A stretch of DNA of 64,000 bases from NCBI RefSeq assembly GCF_000005505.3, contig NC_016131.3, forward strand, positions 15,583,501-15,647,500, given 5' to 3'. Shown here one piece after another: positions 11,899-24,018 of the stretch (position 1 is the stretch's first letter; every line of letters begins with the position of its first letter). A program made the position numbers and the translations under genes. The DNA is from Brachypodium distachyon. Its lineage: Eukaryota > Streptophyta > Magnoliopsida > Poales > Poaceae. Under the pieces are notes generated by a model. That model ran no database searches and was not told where the DNA came from. It saw nothing but the letters and a program-made list of their open reading frames with translations.

Positions 11899-14800
11899 TC
11901 AATCTTCGTCGCTTAGGACCGAGATGGGTTCCCTATCCACCCTGTGCTTCCTGCTCTTGAGCTTCGGCAACGCCACCATCCAGGACGGAACCTCGCAGCC
12001 TGAAGATACCACGACGTTAGCGATGTTGCGCAGGAACGGCTTGTCCTCCTCCGTGAAGAATGTGATGGCCTCTCCAGATCTGCCTGCTCTCCCAGACCGC
12101 CCTGTATATTAACAAGACAGGAGATTTAGATTCTTATGCAGAAAGTGTGCACAGGCAGGGGAGATGCCTGGAGTCAGTGAAATGTGGACATCTTCCTTAC
12201 CTATTCTGTGAATATAGGCAGAAGCCGATTCCGGAAAATCGTAGTTGATTACACAGTTGACACCTTTGAAATCCATGCCCCGCGCAAGGACCTCTGTTGC
12301 TATTAGCACCCAGCTCTTTCCAGCTCGCAAGTTGTCAACAGCATCTTGACGCTACAGTAAGAAAATATGAGTGAGCCTGCTGTCCACAATATTACACCAA
12401 TGAAAACCAAAATAGCACGGATATTCACTGAGAATTAGTAATAATACGTACTCCAATATATTATCCAAAAGTAATACCTGCTCTTCAGTAAGATCTCCAT
12501 GGATTACATCAACTCTAATGTCATCAAACGCCAGTTCCTTGTAGAGCTCTTTTGCTCTCTCTTTGCTTTGAACAAAGATTAGTACTGGAGGATTCAGGGA
12601 CTACAATTGAAGAAGGTCGATCAACAACACGTTATAAATTTCAAAGCACACAGAAACTCCTTTTAATAACAGATGTGTAGTTCAAAGTCTTCAAATAATC
12701 TGCAAGAAGTTAGTTTAAGGCTACAGACAGACAAATAGGCTTAGTTTTGCTATTTGTATATCTGCATGCCTGAGTTGGGAATTGATGCATTAGACTGGTT
12801 AGCTGGTTAGCCATGATCAGCAGAAACCAGTTCAAAAACAATGCAAGACATGTTATATGGAAAACAGGAGAAACTGCCAGTGAAGGACAATGATTTACCT
12901 CTGCAAAGCTTTGGCGAAGAGCCATCAACTTCCCCCTCTCAGTTCCAGCAAAAATCAACTTTTGCTTAATCAGTGAGGAGGCTGAATTTCTGCAAGTTGA
13001 ACAATTCATTATAAAAATAACACCAGCAAAACAGGTGTGCTTGTTCACAAGAAGATGAGATACTCACTTTCTTCCCACAATGACCCTTACAGCATCATGC
13101 ATTATTGTACGTGCAAGAGCCTCAATTGTTTCAGGCAATGTGGCACTGAACAAAGATCGAATTATTGAAGGGCTCGAGCATGCTTTGACAATTGAATCAA
13201 TCACTTCGACAAATCCAAGCTCAAAAAGCTTATCGGATTCATCCAAGACAAGGTACTCCACCCTGCATGAGGCAGTTATGTGTTATTGTGGAATTATGGT
13301 GTATATTGCAGAAAGAAAATGTTTAAGCAAAATGGAATTCACTGCAAAACACATGGAACACAGATGACTAAGATGACATGAAACAGACCATAAGGTAGTT
13401 GAGTTAATCTTATGTTTCAACACTTGCACAAATTGAGTAGGAATGAATGAAACAGAGGCTCTACAGTTTTTATTGATAAATTAAAACAGTTAACAGGCGT
13501 TGTTTTTCTGAAAAACAAGTGAAGACAATTTGTAGTCCAGTATAATTTGTCGTTTTATAATTTAAGTAAAAACTGCACAACCATGCAACATTTGGTTTTA
13601 GGATAAAAATGTTAATAATTGGAACCCATGTTGACAATTATGTTGAGACATAAAAAAATATCAGAATATATGAACAGTGGCTATTAAAACATTAATTATA
13701 TGGAACCAATGTGCCGAAGAACTAAAGGGAACCTTTCATAGCATGATCACAGACCTACTTAAGTCAAGGTCTCTTTTCTTTACAGCATGGTCCAAACGTA
13801 GTGGGGTGGATACAACAATGTCGCAGTGCATATCCTTGAAATTTCCATCCTGTGATAGATCTTTTGTCATTAGTTTGACAGAGAACTTCCTTCCCTTTGC
13901 CAACTTCTTGCACTCTCTCGTAGTTTGTGCTGCCAATTCCCTCGTTGGGCAAAGAATAACTGCTTTAACACCTCCTTTAGACCCTGGCTATTAGAACACA
14001 CACATCCTAAATCACGTCCAACCAATCTAAAGAGCATAACACAATACCATGAAGATAAATACCTTGATTTTCATAAGCATCGGGAGCAAGAAAGCCAGTG
14101 TCTTGCCAGAGCCTGTAGGTGCACAAGCAAAGCATTCCCTACCCTGAAGCAATCAATGCAAGATAATTACCATAAACAGCTATGTGTTTCCGTGCCAAGA
14201 GGACTATAATGCAAAACAGGGTAAAAGTCACTCACTGAAAGAAGAATGGAAATGGCCTGCCTTTGGATAGGTGTAGGTTCTTGATACCCAAGTTTTGACA
14301 AATTCCCAACCAGATATGAATCACAACCATACCTAGTACACAAAGAAAAAGGTTTAGCTTAACAACCTTAAACGATTACATAATGACCTTATGTTGACAT
14401 AGTGCAGCATGTACACCTACAAGTAAGATCTGGACTCTATAATGACTAAGAATGCTAACCTTGAAACCAGTTCTTCAAAGCTCTCAAGTGGTGCTGGAAC
14501 ATTCAGTCCCGAAATGTGGATGTCAAATCTCTTCCGGAGAATGGCAGCTCTCTGGAAATCAACCCGGAAGATTAAAACCAAGAATACAGAGTTATAGTTG
14601 CAAATATAAGTATATAACAATTCAGAAGTCAAACTCAACCACTATTTTCGAATCCAATCAAGGTGGCGATGGAGTAATTGTTAAAAATTACTTTGCTCGT
14701 CAGATATTTAAAGATATACAAGTTTCTTTTGCAAAATACAGAATCATGATCACGAAGTAAGCTCAACCTAATGTGCCAACACGCTTACGAAACTACAAAA

Positions 14801-15278
14801 AAAAGATTAAAACAGTGCACTAAAGAACACCATTACCTCGATTTCTCTCTCGGCTTCCTTCCGCCGCCTCAAAAATTCCTCGTCCACGTCCTTCCCCACC
14901 TCCACCTCCTCGGAATCCTCAGCAGCATCCTTCGCCTCCACTCCCTTGAACACACTGAACCCCTCCACGACCTCTGCGGAACAAACCCCGGTGGAATCAA
15001 ACCATCAGCCACTACAAGAATCAGCCTACTGAAGCAAAACAGCAAGGGAGTGAAATCTTGCCGGACGCGGAGGCGGCACCATCGGCGCGCTTCTTCTTCT
15101 TGCTCTTAGCGTTGGTCTTGCTCTTTCGCTTCCGCTTCTTCTCCGGGGCCGGCGGCGTGGCCTCGAGAGCGGGGACAGGCGGCACGCCTTTCCGGAAGCG
15201 GGCGAAGTCTCCCGAGAAGCGCTTGCGGTCGAAGTGGGTGCCGGCGAAGAGCGCCGACGAGAGCTTCCCCTTCTCCAT
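11899..15278 (-). CDS. RH57: DEAD-box ATP-dependent RNA helicase 57 (ROK1-type)
   Basis: Eleven exons: 15062-15278, 14837-14973, 14460-14551, 14236-14332, 14063-14143, 13755-13987, 13068-13262, 12899-12989, 12478-12600, 12201-12351 and 11899-12101. They give 539 aa, and every phase agrees. Motifs in order: a lysine-rich N-terminus ([18 protein letters not shown], probably nuclear/nucleolar), Q motif ([11 protein letters not shown]), motif I (APTGSGKT), Ia (PTRELAAQ), II as DESD, III (SAT), V (ARGMDF) and VI (HRIGRSGRAG). The family unwinds RNA during small-subunit rRNA processing; yeast Rok1 is the best-known member. Intron 1 uses a GC donor (CCG|GCAAGA): only this choice keeps the frame into exon 2 ([11 protein letters not shown]). 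The gene is divergent from SP1, with 482 bases between the start codons. No lesions. Confidence 0.95.
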
Positions 15279-15760
15279 GGTTGGTTGGATTCGCCGCCGC
15301 CGAGAACGTCTTCCTCCGCTTCCTTTTTCCTCTAAAACCCTAGGACGGTCCCACCTGCATCGACGGGGCTAGTATCTGAGTTGACCATGGCCCACATGTA
15401 AGCCAATAGCTCGCGAGACCTGACAGGCTGACACGTGAGGGCCCACCACCTGACAAGACGCGGGTACACCACCGTCCGGACCCGAACCGTTTGTTTCTCC
15501 CCCATTCTTCCTCCTCGGGCAAACGCTCGGCTAGGGTTACCCTCCGGCCACGCCGTCTCCCCGGCGCCCTCCCCGGAGTTCTCTCCCCCCGCCCGTTGTC
15601 TCCCTCCCTCGGCCATCGCTGAGAACTCCGGGCCTCCAGTCGCCGGGTCGGCCTTTGCAGTCGAGCGCCTGCCTCCGGCCTCTAGTCACCGCCGTCCTCG
15701 AGCTCCTCCAGTCGAGCACACCGGCGACAAGGACCCAGCCTCCAGCCGTTCCTTAGCGTG
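15279..15760. promoter_or_regulatory. Bidirectional promoter of RH57 and SP1
   Basis: The two start codons face away from each other across 482 bases that must hold both promoters and both 5' UTRs. Telo-box motifs lie toward each gene: AAACCCTAG at 15335-15343 and its complement CTAGGGTT at 15531-15538. Telo-boxes are common in plant ribosome-biogenesis promoters, which fits RH57. No clear TATA box was seen on either side. Confidence 0.6.
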
Positions 15761-18700
15761 ATGATGGTCCCGTGGGGCGGAGTCGGGTGCTGCCTCAGCG
15801 CCGCGGCGTTGTACCTCCTCGGGAGGAGCAGCGGGAGGTGCGATTTTGTTTTGTCAGTTGCTTTCTGTCTGGGGATTTTGAGTGGGGGCGGATTTATGTG
15901 GTGCTGATCGGTGGTGCTTCTTCGTCTTCAGGGATGCGGAGGTGCTGCGATCGGTGACGAGGACTGGCAGCCTGAAGGATTTGGGTGGGTGAGCTAGGTT
16001 TGGTTAGTTGCTAATGCTGTATGGTAGGTTATCTGCTTTTAGGGAGATGTTTGGCTTAGAGTAATGTTTTCAATGATTAGGTTTGTGCTATTTGCTAGTA
16101 AACTGGTAACTGTTTGGCCACTCACTCCGACATGCTTAGTTAGTTAGCTTTGCGGTGATGTCTGTCGGTCTTTCTGTACCAAGTTAGCTTCACTCACCAT
16201 TTTAGAAGCGGAGTCTGATACTAACCAACTACGGCAGGAACCCATGCAATATCTCGTGCTCACGTTCAGGTTGATCACACGTGCCGTCATTTGGTTGTGA
16301 TCTGTAACAATTTTGCTGGGGTTTGGATATTGAGGAAAACATGATACTCCCTCCGACCCATATTACTTGTCAAAATGTAACATGTATCTAGACTCTTTTT
16401 AAACATAGATACATTCATATTTGGGCAAATTTGAGACAAGTAATATGGGTCGGAGGGAGTAGTTTATTGGAAGGTGGGCTCCAAGTGTTGTTGAGAGGGG
16501 TACGGGTACATTGCAAGAAAATAAACGGCTTGGTTCCTGTATGCCATGGCATGTCTGGATGCCGCTATTGATACCTTAGATGGCTAATATGCTTGTAGAG
16601 TCAAGAGTTGGAACTTTTATGTTGGCATGCTTTACATTTGTACTTCTTGTAGAAATCATCATTTGATATGCTTGGTTAAATACATGACTTCTCTGTCTTC
16701 AACAGCTGCTATCTTGGACACTGCAAGTAAAGTCCTGCCACTTGTAGTGGCAGTTTCTGGGCGGGTCAGTTCAGATACACCACTTATCTGTCAACAAAGT
16801 GGTATGAGAGGTGTAATAGTCGAGGAAATGGTAGCTACTGATTACATTGTTATCTTTTTAGTTTTAGATGGGTTTGTTGTTAGTAATTCTAGCATTGCGC
16901 TTAACGTTTTATTCTTTGTAGGCAGAGCAACACTTCCTGAAGCACAATGATGCTGGATCCTGGATTCAAGATTCAGCCGTGATGCTTTCTGTTAGCAAAG
17001 AGGTTCCATGGTACCTGGTAAATTGTGCTGTAGTCTCCCCCCTCCCCCCTCTTCATTTTTCGTTCTCTGTCATCAATACACACAATACACTTTTGCTTTA
17101 GTGTCACTATTGTTTTATTTTATGTCAAAACTTTGAGTTATCTATAAGCCTGTTTGTGCAGAGATTGGGTTATATGCAGTTTGTGTCTGGATTCTGGATT
17201 ACCCTTCTTATGATTGTGCTTGTGGACTTAGCTTTTTATGTGGATATACTCACTTCTCATGGTCCATCTGCACTACCTCCAGTTCTCCACCATCCCCTCC
17301 TTGTGGACCAGATTTATGCCAAACAAGAGCATTTGCACCCTTAGCTGCTAAGGTAGAGTGAGAGAATGTAAGGATGATCGATACTAAGCGTTGTTGGCAT
17401 GTTTGCAAAGTCCATTAGAAATGGTGCGAAGCTAAGCTGGTTTAAAACTAAACTGTAAAATAGGTGTCAGTGAGCACCTATATGTGGTGGGACATGCTAG
17501 GGTTATAGCAAGTGTCAGTATTGTTTTGGTCTTTTGGAGAGAGATTCCCCAGCACCCACTCTACACGCTAAGCCCTTAGCTTAGGCATTGTTCATTCAAT
17601 AAAAACAATAAGCCTATGCATATCCTAGCAAGAAAATAGGCTTATGCATAAGGTAGGGTTCTAAACATAACTGGAGTATAAAACAAGGGAAATTGTAGTT
17701 CTAGTTTTACTATTTATTTTTTCAGCATGATAATTAATGTCTTGTCGTTTTGCCACACTTTGCAAGTAAAATACTTCTCTAACGTCTAATTCATCGATAG
17801 GATGATGGTACTGGGCGAGTCTATGTTGTTGGTGCTCGTGCTGCTGCTGGGTTAGTTTTAACTATCGCCAGCGAGGTGTTTGAGGAGTCAGGGCGAACAC
17901 TTGTACGTGGAACTCTAGATTATTTGCAAGGACTAAAGGTTTGTCTGGTTCCATTTTCACCAATCCCAATGCTTATTAGATTGCTATTCATAATTTAGCA
18001 ATCATCTTTGTAGATGCTGGGAGTAAAGCGAACTGAAAGGGTTCTTCCAACTGGAACTTCATTGACTGTTGTTGGTGAGGTAGTATTCGTAGCTTTAATT
18101 GGGTTGCAAGGCATTTTTTATTTTGTTGGCGTGGCTAATATCTTCCGTCTCTTCTGTTCTGGATTCGTATGATGTGTGACCAGGCCATCAAAGATGATGT
18201 TGGAACTATTCGAATTCAGCGACCACACAAAGGACCATTTTATGCATCTCCAAAAAGCATCGATCAACTTATCTTGAATCTCGGGAAATGGGCCAAGTAT
18301 GGATATGCTGTTAAAACATTATCTTCTTGTGGAGGCGTTTTGATGCTAATGGTGTCTTTTTATTACAGGTTATACCAGCTTGCTTCTATGGGCTTTGCAG
18401 CTTTTGGTGTTTTTCTTCTTGCCAAGCGTGCACTGCAACATTTTCTACAAAAAAAGCGTCAGCATGAATTAAACAAGAGGCATGCACTACCACCAGTTTG
18501 TTTTATTTAGAACAAAGTGGACAGGTTCTTAGGAAGTTTTTTGTTCTTTCTGTGCTCATTTGTTCAAGAGGTTCATTCATCTTTGTTAGACATAGTTAGA
18601 ATGGTGTCCCTTCTCTGTCCTGACTCCTGAGTCACTGAGTAGTATTTTAATTTCCCTATGCTTTTCAATTGCAAAAATTACATGAGCCACCCGCAGTTAA

Positions 18701-19712
18701 TATTTTTTAAAAGGTCACATAAAATTCAAAGAAATGTACTAAAGACATTGTATGCAAAATGTTTTAACTTATTGGAGTATTTATGTGTTTGTTGAACACC
18801 ACATGAGCTAACAATCATGCAGTGGACTGGATGCTAAGATATTGTAGCGAGCGCAGACTATTTTGTTTATCTGGGGTTAAAACATTGATACCATGTATTC
18901 ATTTTATCGATACAGGGTTCGTGCTGCTGCAGCTCAAAGGCAGGCTAGGGAAGCTGAAGGTGATTCTCTTATAGATTTATTAGGTTGTATTGTCAGTGCC
19001 AGTTCATGTCTTGTGATATCCTTTATTATTATGTGAAGGGGCCGATGGTACATCGAACGGAGATCCTAACAGTAAAAAAGATCAATTGGTCTTGGAAATA
19101 TGTGTCATATGCCTTGAACAGGAGTATAATGCAGTTTTTGTGCCGTAAGTACCTTATTCAATACTTCATATTTGATTTTATTCCATAATTTTATATGTCA
19201 CGGGCGAAGTTGTTGTTTTGTGCATTTTCATTTTGCATAGTCCTACATTGACTTAGTAAACATTTTTTATTATTTATTGTTTCATTTCGAGGAATTCATC
19301 TTTTCTGTTTGACACTTTTTAGCTTTCCTACCACTGGAATATTTCTAAATGTTTAAAAACTTAGTAAACATTATTCTAAGTTATGCATTGCAATTTTTGT
19401 TGGAATCTGATCAAATGTTTTGAACTGTGGATTAGTTAGCCCTGACCTCGTCATTAATAGCTCTGCTTAGTATGAAGATGATTTTCTGTCTTTTGAATTG
19501 TCTCCGCTAAGGCTTGTCGTTAAACATCTTTCCCAGCTGCTAATTCTGTTCTCGTTATATTTTCACCCTAAAAATCCATAAACAAGTCAGTAAATCAAAC
19601 ATTATGCAGGTGTGGCCACATGTGTTGCTGTATGAACTGCTCTTCTCATGTAACAAACTGCCCACTCTGCCGGAGAAGAATCGACCAAGCTGTCAGAACA
19701 TTCCGTCACTGA
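15761..19712 (+). CDS. SP1: Chloroplast outer-envelope RING E3 ubiquitin ligase, SP1/MUL1 type
   Basis: Eleven exons: 15761-15837, 15932-15984, 16706-16830, 16922-17017, 17801-17938, 18014-18079, 18184-18296, 18369-18479, 18916-18959, 19039-19144 and 19610-19712. They encode 343 aa, the length of Arabidopsis SP1. Two adjacent ATGs open the frame; the second (15764) is equally plausible. An N-terminal membrane helix (CCLSAAALYLLGRSSG) is followed by the MULAN/intermembrane-space domain (VEEMAEQHFLKHNDAGSWIQ, GTLDYLQGLKMLGVKR), a second helix (about 223-248) and a C3HC4 RING at 296-334 (CVICLEQEYNAVF ... PCGHMCCC ... CPLC). SP1 ubiquitinates TOC import-machinery proteins for removal by the CHLORAD pathway. 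Intron 8 appears to use a GC donor (AAGAG|GCATGC), needed to keep the frame into VRAAAAQR. The family's usual EET reads EEM at exon 3/4. Confidence 0.95.
16347..16459. mobile_element. Stowaway MITE in SP1 intron 2
   Basis: A 113-base element with inverted ends CTCCCTCCGACCCATATTAC and its complement, flanked by TA on both sides. This is the standard Stowaway (Tc1/mariner-derived) structure. Confidence 0.9.
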
Positions 19713-20681
19713 TAGATGCAAAATCTGTCGCTTCATAACACCATGTTGAACCGCATCTTCCGAAACCACCACTGGATTGGTCAAAGTGCGGGTCGCCTTG
19801 ACTGTCAGCCTGTCAATATCTCAAGTGCGACACTGAGCTGAAGCTTGTTCAGGCAGTTTTTGCTTCACTGACAGAACACCAAGTCACCAAGGAATGGAAC
19901 CTCCATGGTTTACAATCATGTGCAGAATGTTCTTGTGTAAAAGCGCCATATTGTTTCACGTCGTGTACTTTACAATCGTGTGTACAGTTGACACTGCCTG
20001 TTGACACGGGTGTTAATTGCTGGCGGTGCTCCCATGGATTATACCCAAAGTATTGCCAATTAGTTTCACACTCTAAAGGATACTTTTATCTTGTGTATGT
20101 GACGCCAGTTTGACGGCTCTTGTGTGCTCACTTATTTTGTGTGATCGTAATAATTTAACATGTCAGTATTTCCGTAAGCTTGCCGATCCACTGTTGTGTT
20201 CGCTAATTCTTGCCAAAGTTATGACTACGAATTTCTTTTTACCACGCTATACAAAGGCAAAGCAAGGCTATAAACTAAACTACAGTAGTAGACAAGATTT
20301 TTTGACATTCTCTTCTTCCATTCGAGATTATTTACCTTAAATTAGATCTACTACATTTTTTTTTCTGGAACTTCAAAAGAGTGATAATGTTAACTACAGC
20401 CATTTGCGTTAGGTAGGATTCTAATTACCATTGCCTTGGACAAGACTCACGGACCAGGGGAATCCCAGTCCAAAACCCATACCTCTCACACAACAAGTGG
20501 AATCGAGCACGGGATGAGGCTCGGGAATCGGGAATCACACGCCCACTAAAAATCTGCCTCAAACCCTAGTCTGGTAATCCCCCATCCTCTTCACTGGATT
20601 CCCATTCCCAATCCTCTCATCCCCGCCGACTCCCCGCCGCCGTCTCCCGGCAAGCCGCCACCGCTCGTGATATATACATCC
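19713..20681. other. Spacer: SP1 3'-UTR and Myb/SANT promoter
   Basis: The left part is T-rich and probably the SP1 3'-UTR. From about 20450 it becomes GC-rich with a CCGCCGCC-type 5' leader for the downstream gene. No other gene seen. Confidence 0.5.
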
Positions 20682-22781
20682 ATGACAGGTAAGGAGGATC
20701 CGCCCGCTCCTGAGTGGCTGATCTGCCATGGAATCTTGCAGGAGCTCCGGGTAGGAGGCACCGTGGAGCCCGGGCACGTGCCCTAGGTGCCCCCACGGTG
20801 CCTCCGCCGACTCATAATTGTGTCATTGTGTGTAACTTGAACTGAACCTATCTTGTTCTGCTTCACATTGTTTTGTTTCAGGCATGGATCAGAGTGAGAG
20901 CTCCAAGATTGTGCGCGGCAGAGGCAGGAACAAGAGGAAGTGGACAGGGGATGAGGACGAGGAGCTCGTGAAAGCCCTGTGCGAGGTGTCTCTTGATCCT
21001 AGGTTCAAGGTGGAAGGAGGAGGGTTCAAGAACTGCTACTCTCAGGGGATCGAGAGCCTCCTCGCGCAGAGGCTGCCCGGCCGCGGCATCAAAGCCAGCC
21101 CCCATGTCGATTCTCGGTTGAAAGTGTTGAAGCGCAAGTTCTACTCGATCAAAGATATGCTCGCGTCGCCGGGCTTCTCCTGGGATGGGACGAGAAACAT
21201 GATCCAATGTGAGAAGGAACGATATGATGAATATTGCAAGGTAAGCCATTCTTAGGGGTTTTTGGCTGCTGTATCTTTCATCATGATATGTCTTTGTGTT
21301 GTTGAAGTTTTTTATATATCTCTGCAGGAGAATCCTAGAGCCAGGGGTATGTATGGTATTCCATTTCCACATTTTGATACATTTGATGCAATATATGGCA
21401 AGGATAGAACTGCCAGAGAAGGGGCCGAAGTGTCCGAAGCAGCAAGTGCCGACATGGAGAATGGAAATACAAGTGGAGCTGGAGATGAGGATAGGATTTC
21501 CACTGGGCCATCTGGTCGCTCCTTGGACACGACATCAAGGTGTAAAAGGCAGAAGAAATGTAACTATGGTGGGAAAAGGAAGAGGATCGAATCAAATTGC
21601 CCGCCTCTCGACATGTTTAAGGATATACGTGGTCAGTATCACAGTGTCACTCAGCATGTCAGTATGATGGCAGAAGCAATGGATCTGTTCAAGGATGTGC
21701 ACGGTCACTTTCAGAATGTTGTTCAGCATTCTAGCGCAATGGCCGCAGCAATGGAGGGTTTTAAGGATGCACATGGTCGCTTTCAGAGAGCTGCACAAAA
21801 TGTCAGCACAGCCGCAGCAGCCATGGAGCGGTTCAAGGACGCTCATGATCATTTTCAGAGCGCCACTCAGAATGGCAGCACCATTGCAGCAGTGATGGAG
21901 TGTGATACTGATATGCAGCAGACGTTGACACCTGAGGAGCCCCAGCGGGATCCCAAAGTAAGAGCTATTGCGGAAATGCAAAAGCTTGGGTTTACTGGAG
22001 GCGAAGTGGTCAATGCGGCAAGCGTTTTTGCAAAGGAACCAAACCAGATGGAAATGTTTTTAGCACTCCCTGAAATCTATAAGAGGGGGTACATACTCCA
22101 GATGCTCAACGGTATGTTACATAGTCCTCAAATCCTGCAGGGAAGGCATCTCACTTAACATAATCCTCAAATCCTGTAGGGACGCCATCTTGCTTCATTG
22201 TAAGATAGGCATCATGGTTCTGAATGTTCATTTAACATATTAAGTAGGAACCGTGTCCTATACTCATATATTAACATTTGCTGATTTTGCACTCAAATTA
22301 TATGCTGTATGAGATGATGACTTTTCTAGTAGTTTATGGTAATCACTTGTAGTATTCAAGGATAATTAATTTATCAACCTCTGTCATCTCATGCGTACAA
22401 CTGTGCAACATCTACTGTGACCAACATCTGGAGTGCTTTGTATGTCACAGCAAGAACTATCTGCTTGTCTTTTTTTACAGCAGTATCCACTTCTCTCTTT
22501 TTTTGACACCAGTATCCACTTGTCTTGCTTGAGCTTAAGCAGAAATAGCCCTGCTGCTCGCTTGCAGGGGTTTAAAAGATCATTTCGATGATCGGCATGC
22601 CTGTCTAGAAGGGCTGCTTAAATGGCCCATATCTTCTGTTTGAAAGTCAAGACTCACATATGTTATTTGGTTGTTTAACCTTTCATAGAATCAAATATGG
22701 TCTGAAATATTTCTCCTTCTCCGCTGAAGCTGATTCATGTTTCATCCCATTTTTTCAGCTGGGCAATCCCTCCAGTTTTAG
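20682..22781 (+). CDS. Myb/SANT-like DNA-binding-domain protein with 24-residue tandem repeats
   Basis: Proposed exons: 20682-20688, 20882-21240, 21328-22111 and 22759-22781, about 390 aa. The tiny first exon reads MTG in frame with the ATG at 20884, which is an alternative start. Residues about 20-120 form a Myb/SANT-like domain (KRKWTGDEDEELVKALCEVS ... VLKRKFYSIKDMLASPGFSW) of the type found in PIF/Harbinger-associated and domesticated plant proteins. A basic, NLS-like stretch follows (KRQKKCNYGGKRKR). Then come four tandem 24-residue repeats starting FKD (21616-21903), and a C-terminal helix ending in YKRGYILQMLN, which is common in this family. If the last donor (CG|GTATGT) is skipped, the frame runs to a stop at 22158, giving a slightly different tail. 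It probably acts in the nucleus; the target is unknown. Confidence 0.75.
21616..21903 (+). repeat. Four coding 72-base tandem repeats
   Basis: Units at 21616-21687, 21688-21759, 21760-21831 and 21832-21903 each encode FKD(I/V/A)(H/R)-x-x-(F/Y)-x5-Q-x2-S-x(5)-AM-type blocks. The unit length is exactly 24 codons with no indels. The DNA of the units has diverged but the register is kept, which suggests protein-level constraint. Confidence 0.85.
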
Positions 22782-23709
22782 CTTGAACCTTGAAGCAGTA
22801 TGTGAGCCGTGAAGCTCTGCAAGTACTAAATCCAGTCTAGTTGCCGCACTGCCAATTTGTAGCTGTACATTTGTAAATGGTTTAGTTAGTTCTCTGGCGC
22901 TCGTATGTGCGTCTTGACCTTCCGTTGTTTTTGCAACGGTTATTCTGTGACTGGACGATGCTTTTATCAGTATCAGAATTCTAGAACAAAGTAATGGTCA
23001 ATCTATCAGTTGCCGTACGAACCAAAAGCCTTCAAGAACTCTAGACCATTTATCATGCATGCCTAGCCACAGATGGTTATGAAATAATTTTAAACAAGAA
23101 TAAAGTTTTATCCTGACATACTTTTCTTTAAAGAATAAGCTAGCCGCAAGCTTATTTTATAGTGCTTTTGTTAAATAAAATTATATACGGAGTATCATAA
23201 CAACTCTTGCTATATTCATTCCACTTTCGCCCCAGACAGCTGAGGACACGCCAAGCACCAAGAGCTTGGCTCAGCGCTTTTAACATGAAACTGTGAATGA
23301 GCTCAGCACCAAGAGCTTCAGGGGCTTAGGGCTTTTAACATGAAACAGTGAATGAACTCACAGCATACAATTCAAAATATGATTTCACACAAGCAGGAAG
23401 TTAATGTCATGAATAGGCACACCAATAACTCAAGAAAGCGTCTATGATGACAGCAAGGATTGGAAGTAAACTTAGGAGCAGAAATCATGCAATTTAGAGA
23501 AAAGGTATTGATGCCGATGTTACAGTGTCACCATTGCAGTAGCATAAACCTGCTGACAAAAGACTTACACAGACACCAACAAAAAGGAACCGGAAATGTA
23601 CTCATCATTCTTTGACAATATTATTTGCAAACAAAGAAGACATCATAGCTTGGACAGTATCGTTCCCATGCACCGCGCACTGAGCTATACTAGCAAGCCC
23701 GCATAATTT
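22782..23709. other. Spacer between the Myb/SANT and COX7a-like genes
   Basis: Convergent 3' ends face each other here. It holds a short imperfect tandem duplication (23254-23359). Nothing else recognised. Confidence 0.5.
23254..23359. repeat. Imperfect tandem duplication, about 51-55 bases
   Basis: Two adjacent units begin AGCACCAAGAGCTT (23254 and 23305) and continue to TTTTAACATGAAAC...GTGAATGA. The second unit has a few extra bases in the middle. Non-coding. Confidence 0.8.
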
Positions 23710-24018
23710 TCACTCCTTTTTCCCAATTCCATGAGACATGTTGTAAATCCCACGGCCCTGTTCAGAAACCACGAGACATGTCAGTATGTCACTGGCCTGA
23801 GTGGAAACAACATGGAAGAACACAAGTAACCAAGGCAGCAGTTGAGACTTAGAACTTACAATCATGAACAAGCTGGAGCCAGCAAGTGCAAGGGGGATGG
23901 CGACAGAGGTGATCACATCGTAACGCCCTTTAAGGTGGGTGTGCTGGCCCAACTTCTGGAAATACTGCTGCTGCTTAACAAGCTTCTCACGTGGAAAAAA
24001 TGGTTGTTCCGTCAACAT
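23710..24018 (-). CDS. COX7a-like small mitochondrial inner-membrane protein
   Basis: Two coding exons, 23860-24018 and 23710-23757, encode 68 aa. The protein starts MLTEQPFFPREKLV, has one hydrophobic helix (ITSVAIPLALAGSSLFMI) and ends in GRGIYNMSHGIGKKE, a conserved tail of plant proteins annotated as cytochrome c oxidase subunit 7a-like. The ATG sits one base after an acceptor (ATGCAG|G), so a 5'-UTR intron of about 1 kb is likely. Its donor is probably CCAG|GTATGC near 25021, with the leader exon just above it. Role: an accessory subunit of respiratory complex IV, inferred from family annotation. The size is normal and there is no lesion. Confidence 0.85.
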   Translation of the reverse strand: MLTEQPFFPREKLVKQQQYFQKLGQHTHLKGRYDVITSVAIPLALAGSSLFMIVSSKSQLLPWLLVFFHVVSTQASDILTCLVVSEQGRGIYNMSHGIGKKE

